64,000 nucleotides of DNA, from NCBI GenBank assembly GCA_947581615.1, contig CANPVD010000105.1, positions 22,373-86,372 of the forward strand, written 5' to 3'. The notes beneath the pieces were generated by a model, which was given only the letters and a program-made list of their open reading frames with translations, searched no databases and was not told the DNA's origin. Shown one piece after another: positions 57,791-64,000 of this stretch (position 1 is its first letter; the number at the start of each line of letters is the position of its first letter). Origin of the DNA: Candidatus Humimonas hydrogenitrophica. GTDB taxonomy: Bacteria > Gemmatimonadota > Gemmatimonadetes > Palauibacterales > Palauibacteraceae. The translations under genes were made by a program, and so were the position numbers.

Positions 57791-59176
57791 TCAGCCCCCG
57801 CCGCGCTCCACGAGCCTCTCGATGAGGTCCGCCGTGCGCTCGGCCGCCCCCCGCCCTTCCTCGACGTAGGACCTCGCGGCGGCGCCCCGCCGCGCGCGCT
57901 CCGCCCCGTCCGACAGGAGCCGCGTCAGCACCTCGGCCGCCGTCGAGGGGCCGACCTCCAGCGCCCCGCCCCGCTCCAGGAGGTCGGCCGACTCGCGGCG
58001 CGCGTGCCGGCGCCCGAACAGGACCGGGATCCCGGCCGCGGCCGGCTCTACCACCGAGTGGAGCCCGTCCGTCCCGAGCCCGCCTCCCACGTAGGCCAGG
58101 TCCGCGAACGCATACAGCCCGGCCAGGAGGCCGACCCGGTCGATGACCAGGGGGGCGCGCCACGGAGCCTCGGTGTCCGGCTCCGCGTCCGCCGCGCCCT
58201 CCGCCCGCCCGGCCTCCGACCAGGTCCGCGGCCGCACGCCCAGGATCCGGAGGCTGGCCTCCGACAGGCGCTCCAGAGCGCCCCCGTCCGGTTCGTGCGG
58301 GGCCAGGACGAGGGCCACCGGCCGTCCGGCCGCCCGGGCCGCGGCCACCGCCGAGAGGAGGAGGGCCTCGTCGCGCGGCCACGTCGAGCCGCCCAGGAGC
58401 ACCGGGCCGGGCCCGACGGCCCCGGCCGCCGGGCCCTCGAGCCCCAGCGCGGCCCGCAGGCGCGAGGCCTCCGAGCCGGGCTCGCGGGCCTCGCGCACCC
58501 GGGCCGCGGCCCGGTCGAAGGCACCATCCCCCGTGACCACGACCGCCCCGGGCCGGGCGCCGAGGAGGCGGAGGCGCGCGGCATCCTGCTCGGACACGGC
58601 GCCGGCCAGGTCGAGGCGGGCGTAGGTGCCGGCCAGGAGCTGGACCGCCGGCCAGTGGAGGCGGGAGCTGCGCGGACCCACGGTCCCGTTGACGAGGCCG
58701 AGCGGCACGCCCCGAACCGACGCCGAGGCCACGAGCCCGGGCCACAGGTCGGCCTTGGCGAACACGAGCGCCGAGGGACGCACCGCGTCCAGGGCGCGGC
58801 CCGTCTCGCGGAGCGTGTCGAGCGGGAGGGCCTCGGACACGTCTGGCGACAGGGAGGGCAGGGCCGCTTCGGCCGAGGGGGAGAACCAGGTGACGACGAG
58901 CTGGAGGTCGAGCCGCTCCCGGAGGCGCTCGACGGCGGGCGCCGCCCCGAGGAGCTCGCCCGCCGACGCGCCGTGCAGCCACACGGCCGGACGGGACGGG
59001 TCGCGACCGGCCCCCGCCCACGCCTCGAGCCGGGCCACGGCGCCACGGCGGGCGGCCACGCCCCGGGCCCGCTTGGGCGAGCCGAGGCCGGCCAGGGGGA
59101 GGAGGGCCCGCGACGCCTCCACGGCCAGGCTCCAGGCGCGGATCCCGGGGCCGGGCCCCGGGCGGCCGGGCTTCAC
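57791..59176 (-). CDS. waaA: 3-deoxy-D-manno-octulosonate (Kdo) transferase
   Basis: Adds Kdo to lipid A precursor at the inner membrane, so this is an LPS-bearing bacterium. 461 residues, GT-B fold: VWLHGASAGELLGAAP (catalytic Glu), FAKADLWPGLVA, LLGGSTWPRDEALLL, LAPHEPD, and VGGGLGTDGLHSVVEPAAAG, all WaaA hallmarks. The N-terminal anchor is weak. GTG at 59176. Divergent from the methylase gene. Confidence 0.92.
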   Translation of the reverse strand: MKPGRPGPGPGIRAWSLAVEASRALLPLAGLGSPKRARGVAARRGAVARLEAWAGAGRDPSRPAVWLHGASAGELLGAAPAVERLRERLDLQLVVTWFSPSAEAALPSLSPDVSEALPLDTLRETGRALDAVRPSALVFAKADLWPGLVASASVRGVPLGLVNGTVGPRSSRLHWPAVQLLAGTYARLDLAGAVSEQDAARLRLLGARPGAVVVTGDGAFDRAAARVREAREPGSEASRLRAALGLEGPAAGAVGPGPVLLGGSTWPRDEALLLSAVAAARAAGRPVALVLAPHEPDGGALERLSEASLRILGVRPRTWSEAGRAEGAADAEPDTEAPWRAPLVIDRVGLLAGLYAFADLAYVGGGLGTDGLHSVVEPAAAGIPVLFGRRHARRESADLLERGGALEVGPSTAAEVLTRLLSDGAERARRGAAARSYVEEGRGAAERTADLIERLVERGGG

Positions 59177-59238
59177 GCGGCGCCTCCCGCGACCGACGGG
59201 TCTGGCTCGCGGCGCCGGACCGTCCCCATCTTGGGGCC

Positions 59239-60300
59239 ATGCGCTTCCTGGGCAACAAGACCCGCCTCCTCCCCTTCCTGCTGGACAGCGTCGAGGCGCT
59301 GGGCATCGAGCCCGGCGTGGCCTGCGACCCGTTCGCGGGAACGGCGAGCGTGGGACGCGCCCTCAAGCTGCGCGGCTGGCGCGTGCACGCCGGCGACCTG
59401 CTGGCCTGCTCCTACGCGCTCCAGGTGGCGCGCGTGGAGCTGGACCGCACGCCCGGGTTTCGGGTGCCGGCCCGCCTGTCCTACTCGGCCCTCCTCGAGC
59501 GGCTCGAGGCCCTGGAGCCCCGGCACGGCTTCGTGACCGAGCACTACACGACGGCCGGGGAGGCCGGGGCGCGGCACGGGCGCATGTACTTCACTCCCGA
59601 GAACGCGCGCCGCATCGACGCGGTGCGGGAGAGGGTCGGGGCCTGGGGCGCGGCGGGGTACCTGGACGAGGCTCGCGAGCAGCTCCTGCTGGCCACCCTG
59701 ATCGAGGCGGCCGACCGGGTGGCCAACACGACGGGCGTGTACGCCTCCTTCGTGAAGACCCTGCAGCCCAACGCCGTGAAGCCCCTGGAGCTCAGGGCGA
59801 TCCGGTCCACGCCGGCGCGGAACGGCTCGGCCGGGTGCACGGCGTCGCGAGGCGCGGCCGCCGACCTGCTGGCCGAGCGCGGGAGCGTGGACCTGGTCTA
59901 CCTGGACCCTCCCTACAACGAGCGCCAGTACCCCGCCTACTACCACATTCCCGAGCTGCTGGCGGAGGGGTGGGGGGAGGAGCCCGAGCTGCGCGGCAAG
60001 ACGGGGCTCATCCCGGACGAGGACCGGCGCTCGGACTGGTGCCGGCGCCGGGAGTGCGAGGACGCGCTGCGGACGCTGCTGGAGGCGGCGGACGCCCGGC
60101 ATCTCCTCCTCAGCTACAACGACGAGGGGCTCCTGGAGTCGGGGCGCATCGAATCGGCGCTGCGGGCATGGGGGGATCCGGACAGCTACGACTGCCTGGA
60201 GCGGCCCTACCGCCGCTACCGGAGCGACGGAGACGGGCCCAACCGGCGCTATGCCCGCGACCGGGTGCGCGAGCGGCTCCACTACGCGCGGGGGCGCTGA
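59239..60300 (+). CDS. D12-class (Dam-like) adenine DNA methyltransferase
   Basis: 353 residues. KTRLLPFLLDSVEA and ACDPFAGTASVGRALKLRGW bind SAM, and DLVYLDPPYNERQYPAYYH has the catalytic DPPY. LLLSYNDEGLLE matches a late motif. No restriction endonuclease is encoded beside it, so it is an orphan methylase or a modification unit whose partner was lost. Target site unknown. ATG at 59239. Confidence 0.88.
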   Translation: MRFLGNKTRLLPFLLDSVEALGIEPGVACDPFAGTASVGRALKLRGWRVHAGDLLACSYALQVARVELDRTPGFRVPARLSYSALLERLEALEPRHGFVTEHYTTAGEAGARHGRMYFTPENARRIDAVRERVGAWGAAGYLDEAREQLLLATLIEAADRVANTTGVYASFVKTLQPNAVKPLELRAIRSTPARNGSAGCTASRGAAADLLAERGSVDLVYLDPPYNERQYPAYYHIPELLAEGWGEEPELRGKTGLIPDEDRRSDWCRRRECEDALRTLLEAADARHLLLSYNDEGLLESGRIESALRAWGDPDSYDCLERPYRRYRSDGDGPNRRYARDRVRERLHYARGR

Positions 60301-60315
60301 GAGCGCACCGCGGCG

Positions 60316-60663
60316 CTACGCCCCGTCCGGACCCTCCTCCGGGTCGGGGCCCCCGTCGAGCTCCTCGAGACCCGACTCCAGCTCCTCGAACAGCTCACGG
60401 TCACGCTCGAGCGCCTCGCGCACGATGCGGCGCGACTCGCGCTCGACCGGGTCCTCGATGGGGAGGAGGCGCTCGGTGAAACGGACCTCGAAATCGAACA
60501 GCAGGCGGCGCAGGTCACCCAGCCGCCCCAGGAGGAGGGGGGTGGCCCTGGTGAGCCGCCCCTCACGCTCCAGCCGCTGCACCAGCTCCGAGAAGCCGAG
60601 CAGGGCCCGGCGGACCCGGCTCTCCTCCGGCTGCGCTTCGTGCTCGATCTCGTCGTCCCTCAC
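60316..60663 (-). CDS. Small acidic helical protein downstream of infC
   Basis: 115 residues, strongly charged and helical (RRALLGFSELVQRLEREGRL, DLRRLLFDFEVRFTERLLP), acidic at both ends, no membrane segment. Unknown. GTG at 60663 with GGAGGACAC upstream. It sits 40 bases after infC, where rpmI would normally be. Confidence 0.6.
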   Translation of the reverse strand: MRDDEIEHEAQPEESRVRRALLGFSELVQRLEREGRLTRATPLLLGRLGDLRRLLFDFEVRFTERLLPIEDPVERESRRIVREALERDRELFEELESGLEELDGGPDPEEGPDGA

Positions 60664-60703
60664 CGTGTCCTCCGGCCCGGGCGCTGGGCCCGGCCTCCCC
60701 GTT

Positions 60704-61222
60704 CTACACTTCCCAGCCCTGCGGAACCAGCATCATGGTCATGTTGCGGCCCTCGAGCCCCGAGCGGGACTGGACCTGGGCGATGTCGCCCAGCTGCTCG
60801 GTGATCCGATCGAGGAGCTCGATGCCCAGCTCCGGCCTGCGCAGCTCTCGGTACCGGAACATGATCGTGACCTTGACCTTGTTGCCCTGCTCGATGAACT
60901 CGCGGGCGTGGCGTGTCTTGAAGTCGAAGTCGTGGTCCTCGATCTTGGGCCGGAACTTGACCTCCTTGACCTCGACGGTGTGCTGGCGCTTCTTGGCCTC
61001 CTTCTCGGCCTTGGCCTGCTCGTACTTGAACCGCCCGTAGTCCATGAGCCGAACCACCGGCGGCCTCGCGTTGGGCGCCACCTCCACCATGTCCAGGTTC
61101 CGGTCCGCGGCCAGATCTCTCGCCTCGTCCAGGGAGACCACGCCGACCTGCTCCCCTTCCTCGTCCACCAGCCGCACCGGGCTCACCCGGATATCTTCGT
61201 TCACTCTGTGCTCGTTAGTGAT
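60704..61222 (-). CDS. infC: Translation initiation factor IF-3 with apparent AUC start
   Basis: Binds the 30S subunit and checks start codons. 172 residues with the RVNEDIRVSPVRLVDEEG N-domain and VKVTIMFRYRELRRPELG C-domain. The first standard start (GTG 61204) has no ribosome site nearby. ATC at 61222, in frame, is seven bases after AGGAGG and adds TNEHR, which fits the usual IF-3 N-terminus. E. coli infC starts with AUU, another codon IF-3 rejects, for autoregulation, so this start is favoured. rpmI and rplT, usual followers, are absent. Confidence 0.92.
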   Translation of the reverse strand: MTNEHRVNEDIRVSPVRLVDEEGEQVGVVSLDEARDLAADRNLDMVEVAPNARPPVVRLMDYGRFKYEQAKAEKEAKKRQHTVEVKEVKFRPKIEDHDFDFKTRHAREFIEQGNKVKVTIMFRYRELRRPELGIELLDRITEQLGDIAQVQSRSGLEGRNMTMMLVPQGWEV

Positions 61223-61290
61223 GCTCCAACCTCCTTCTCGGGTAAACGGTCACGTCACGATGAGGACGCCCTGGGGCGGAAGGCCCCGGA

Positions 61291-61617
61291 TCAGGCGTCC
61301 ACGTCCTCCGGCTCCAGGAACGACACGTCCGGCGTCCTCAGCGCCCCGGCCATGAAGCCGAGCGCCAGGATGGCCACGCCGAACACGAGCAGGTTCCAGG
61401 GCTGGCGCGCCCAGTCGATGCCGGACGACAGCGCCAGCCACCCGCCGGCCACGATGAGCAACGACGGCCCCCATCCGGCCAGAGTGAGCAAGCCGCAGGC
61501 CGCCGCGGCCAGTCCCCCGGCCAGCGGCACCCAGGCGGGCGCGTACGAGTACAGTCCAGCCACCACGAGGGCCGCCCCGATCACGCTCGCGGCGTACCCG
61601 AAGCCGTCACGACTCAT
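61291..61617 (-). CDS. Small membrane protein, four helices
   Basis: 108 residues of closely packed hydrophobic helices (YAASVIGAALVVAGLYSYAP, LAGGLAAAACGLLTLAG, SLLIVAGGWLALSSG, WNLLVFGVAILALGFMAGAL) and a short acidic end. No family recognised; the WNLL segment recalls SPW-type proteins only loosely. Lies 68 bases upstream of infC on the same strand. Confidence 0.62.
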   Translation of the reverse strand: MSRDGFGYAASVIGAALVVAGLYSYAPAWVPLAGGLAAAACGLLTLAGWGPSLLIVAGGWLALSSGIDWARQPWNLLVFGVAILALGFMAGALRTPDVSFLEPEDVDA

Positions 61618-61720
61618 CCGATGCCTCTCTGCGTCCTGGGGCGGGCGCGGCTTGCCGCGCGCCGCCCTTTCGCTTCACTTGCTCGCCGGAGACTCCAGCG
61701 ATTCGGATTGAGAAAGATAG

Positions 61721-62014
61721 ATGACAGAGGCCGATCGAATCCAGTGCGTGCGCTGCGGGCGCGAGGACGCGCCCGCCCTTCCCTCGCCCCCGTTCCGGAA
61801 CGACCTGGGGGAGCGGATCCGGCGGGAAATCTGCCGCACCTGCTGGGAGGAATGGAAGCAGCGCCAGATGCTGCTCATCAACCACTACGGCCTCAACCTG
61901 CAGGAGGCCGACGCGCGCCAGTTCCTGCTCGTCAACCTGCGCTCGTTCCTGTTCGGCGAGGGCCCCGACGGCGCTCCGATCGACACCTCGCAAGAGGGCG
62001 ACGTCTCCTGGTAG
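61721..62014 (+). CDS. YggX-like iron-trafficking protein with extra cysteine pairs
   Basis: 97 residues. GERIRREICRTCWEEWKQRQ and MLLINHYGLNLQEADARQFL match the core of YggX, a small protein that protects iron-sulfur clusters. The front half CVRCGRED and the CRTCW pair add two CxxC motifs absent from enterobacterial YggX, which has one N-terminal cysteine, so metal binding may differ. ATG at 61721. Convergent with leuS. Confidence 0.78.
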   Translation: MTEADRIQCVRCGREDAPALPSPPFRNDLGERIRREICRTCWEEWKQRQMLLINHYGLNLQEADARQFLLVNLRSFLFGEGPDGAPIDTSQEGDVSW

Positions 62015-62044
62015 CGCCCGGGATCGACAACCTGGCCCCCGGGA

Positions 62045-64000
62045 TCAACCTTCTACCACCAGGTTGAGCAGACGATCCGGCACGTGCACCACGTGCCGGA
62101 TGGACGCGCCTTCCACGTGCCGGCGCACGTTGTCATCCTCGAGGGCGGCCCGCTGGACCGCCTCCTGGCTGGCGCCCCGCTCCACCCGCACCGTGCCGCG
62201 CACCTTGCCGTTCACCTGCACCGGGATCTCGACCTGGGCGGCGTGCAGCTTGTCCGGATCGTAGGCGGGCCACACCTCGCGGGCGAGCTCGCCGCCGTTC
62301 GGCCGTGAGGCGAACAGCCGCTCCCCGTCCCCGGCCTTCTCCCACAGCTCCTCGCCCAGGTGGGGCACCACGGGCGCGGCCATGACCAGGAGCGGGCGCA
62401 CCTCGTCCAGCGTGGGCGTGCGGCCGCCGGCACGCAGCTCGTTCAGGCACTCCATGAGGGCGGCGATGGCCGTGTTGTAGGAGAGGCGCTCGAAGTCGTC
62501 GGTCACCTGCCGGATGGTGCGGTGCACCTTGCGCTCGACCGCCGCGTCCGGGAAGCCCTCCGCCCCGGCCTCGATCGCCTCGTGCACGCTGTCCCACAGG
62601 CGGGCCAGGAAGCGCTCGATGCCCACGATCCCCTCGTCGCGGAAGTCGCCTCCCTCCTGGTAGGGCCCCAGGAACATGAGGTAGGCGCGGAATACGTCCG
62701 CCCCGTGCTGGTCCATGTAGGCGTCGGGCACGACCACGTTGCCGCGCGACTTGGACATCTTGGCCCCCTCCTTGATGAGGAGACCGTGCTTCCGGAAGCG
62801 CTCGTACGGCTCCTCGAAGGCCAGGAAGCCCGCGTCGTGGAGCACCATGGTCACGAAGCGCGAGTACAGGAGGTGGAGCACCGCGTGCTCCTCCCCCCCG
62901 ATATACATGTCCACCGGGAGCCAGCGCTCCGTGCGCGCCTCGTCGAAGGCTCGGTCGGTGAAGTCGGTGCTCGGATAGCGCATGAAGTACCAGGCGCTGT
63001 CCAGGAAGGTGTCCGACACGTCCGTCTCGCGGCGCGCCTCCCCTCCGCACCTCGGGCAGCGGGTCCGGTAGAAGGACTCGACCCGCGCCAGGGGGGAGAG
63101 GCCCTCGTCGTCGGGGCGGAAGTGCTCCACCCACGGCAGCTCCACCGGCAGGTCCTCCTCCGGAACCGGCACCGTCCCGCAGGCGTCGCAGTAGATGATC
63201 GGGATGGGCGGGCCCCAGTAGCGCTGGCGCGAGATGCACCAGTCGTGGAGCCGGTACTGGACCCGGGGCTCGGCCCGGCTCTCGGCCGCCAGCCACTCGA
63301 TGATGGCCATGGCGCCCTGGCCGGGGCGCAGGCCGCTGAACTTCCCCGAGTTCACCAGGCGGACGTCGCCCGTGTCGGCCAGCGCCTCCTGGCCCGCCTC
63401 GATGGCGACGTCGGCCGGGTCGTCCGCCGCCTCGGCCACCTCGCGCGGCGCCACCACCACCGGGATCGGCAGGCCGAACGCGCGCGCGAACTCGAAGTCG
63501 CGCTGGTCGTGGGCGGGCACCGCCATGATGGCGCCCGTGCCGTACTCCATGAGCACGTAGTCGGCGATCCACACCGGCACCTCCCGGCCCGTGGCGGGAT
63601 TGCGGGCGGTGCCTCCCGTGAACACGCCCGTCTTGGCGCGGTCCGTCTTCTGGCGCTGCACGAGGTCGGTGGCCGCCACCTGCCGCCGGTAGGCCTCGAC
63701 CTCGGCGCGGCGCTCGTCCGTGGTGAGGCGGTCGACGAGCGGGTGCTCGGGGGCCAGCACCATGAAGCTGGCCCCGAACACGGTGTCCGGCCGGGTCGTG
63801 AACACCTCGATGGCGGCGTCCTCCACGCCGGCCGGCCGGCCGGCCTCGCCGGCCACCTCGGCGCGGGTGGCCGGGGGCGAGCTCACCGGGAAGCGCAGCA
63901 GGGCGCCCTCGGAGCGGCCGATCCAGTTGCGCTGGGCCGTCTTGGTGGTCTCCGACCAGTCGATCCAGTCGAGGTCGTCCAGGAGCCGGCCGGCGTACTC
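62045..64000 (-). CDS. leuS: Leucyl-tRNA synthetase, C-terminal two thirds (runs off the window)
   Basis: 651 residues are visible; the frame is open to the right edge, so the N-terminus with HIGH lies outside. Visible parts: RNWIGRSEG, the CP1 editing domain (FTTRPDTVFGASFMVLAPEH, VPAHDQRDFEFA), zinc-like CPRCGGEA, KMSKSRGNV and the anticodon and C-terminal domains ending VQVNGKVRGTV. Charges tRNA-Leu and edits errors. Confidence 0.97.
   Translation of the reverse strand, partial: EYAGRLLDDLDWIDWSETTKTAQRNWIGRSEGALLRFPVSSPPATRAEVAGEAGRPAGVEDAAIEVFTTRPDTVFGASFMVLAPEHPLVDRLTTDERRAEVEAYRRQVAATDLVQRQKTDRAKTGVFTGGTARNPATGREVPVWIADYVLMEYGTGAIMAVPAHDQRDFEFARAFGLPIPVVVAPREVAEAADDPADVAIEAGQEALADTGDVRLVNSGKFSGLRPGQGAMAIIEWLAAESRAEPRVQYRLHDWCISRQRYWGPPIPIIYCDACGTVPVPEEDLPVELPWVEHFRPDDEGLSPLARVESFYRTRCPRCGGEARRETDVSDTFLDSAWYFMRYPSTDFTDRAFDEARTERWLPVDMYIGGEEHAVLHLLYSRFVTMVLHDAGFLAFEEPYERFRKHGLLIKEGAKMSKSRGNVVVPDAYMDQHGADVFRAYLMFLGPYQEGGDFRDEGIVGIERFLARLWDSVHEAIEAGAEGFPDAAVERKVHRTIRQVTDDFERLSYNTAIAALMECLNELRAGGRTPTLDEVRPLLVMAAPVVPHLGEELWEKAGDGERLFASRPNGGELAREVWPAYDPDKLHAAQVEIPVQVNGKVRGTVRVERGASQEAVQRAALEDDNVRRHVEGASIRHVVHVPDRLLNLVVEG

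Noticed and set aside
60300..60720. Search for rpmI and rplT after infC
   Set aside because: Neither the small basic L35 nor L20 motifs appear in any frame; only the acidic 115-residue gene is there.
62018..62050. Repeated CCCGGGATC between yggX-like and leuS genes
   Set aside because: Only nine bases in two copies, expected at this base composition.

Overview
The window is a very GC-rich chromosomal segment from a diderm bacterium. Kdo transferase (WaaA) implies lipopolysaccharide, there are many lipoproteins, and a complete System I cytochrome c maturation operon is present. A 287-residue primary-type sigma factor without region 1.1 (the FCB-group form), two six-bladed beta-propeller lipoproteins, secreted amidohydrolase and M16 peptidase pairs, and VKOR/DsbA oxidative folding together suggest Gemmatimonadota or a close relative. 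That is inference, because no rRNA is present. I found no tRNA, rRNA, CRISPR array, insertion sequence or prophage; this is core genome with a few unusual accessory genes.

Layout. 0-4 kb: sugar-phosphate genes (fbaB, rpe), a MoeB/ThiF-rhodanese fusion and a BtuF-like protein. 4-8.4 kb (minus): O-methyltransferase, class V aminotransferase and phosphoglycerate dehydrogenase, the latter two a plausible serine route, with a membrane protein carrying a helix-hairpin-helix tail upstream. 8.5-9.1 kb: two small coupled genes, one with a ubiquitin-like layout. 9.2-12 kb (minus): amino-acid:Na+ symporter and a beta-propeller lipoprotein. 12-13.7 kb: a DeaD/DbpA-like protein with ruined helicase motifs. 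13.8-17 kb: HU, K+ channel, transglycosylase, PspA-like protein. 17.1-20 kb: CsoR-CopA copper module with two G-tract operator candidates. 20-22.5 kb: zinc-ribbon protein, SPW-repeat protein, ApgM. 22.6-28.6 kb: ccmABCDEFGH. 28.8-29.6 kb: sigma factor.

29.7-32.4 kb (minus) is an AT-richer accessory block reading DsbA-like thioredoxin, VKOR, a small seven-cysteine secreted peptide, then a beta-propeller lipoprotein. This is the best candidate for an undescribed system. 32.4-39.3 kb (minus) is a chain starting with gyrA and continuing through threonine dehydratase, a 101-residue shrunken C26 peptidase, P1 peptidase, HAD phosphatase and a tail-anchored protein, every junction a 4-base GTGA overlap.

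39.6-47.2 kb (minus): an amidohydrolase pair and an M16 peptidase pair, each one catalytic plus one motif-less member, with a glycosyltransferase between them. 47.3-50.2 kb: uvrA. 50.4-51.2 kb: two tandem paralogous lipoproteins. 51.3-53.2 kb: a MarR regulon (MarR, DoxX, FMN reductase) with two matching palindromic operators. 53.2-64 kb: S9 peptidase, an MsbA-like ABC exporter with a small PLD_N-like protein, waaA, a Dam-like methylase, infC with an apparent AUC start and no rpmI-rplT after it, a YggX-like protein, and leuS running off the right edge.

Translation style is distinctive. Eighteen gene junctions are 4-base NTGA overlaps (9 GTGA, 5 ATGA, 2 TTGA, 2 CTGA), so start choices often follow from the upstream stop codon.
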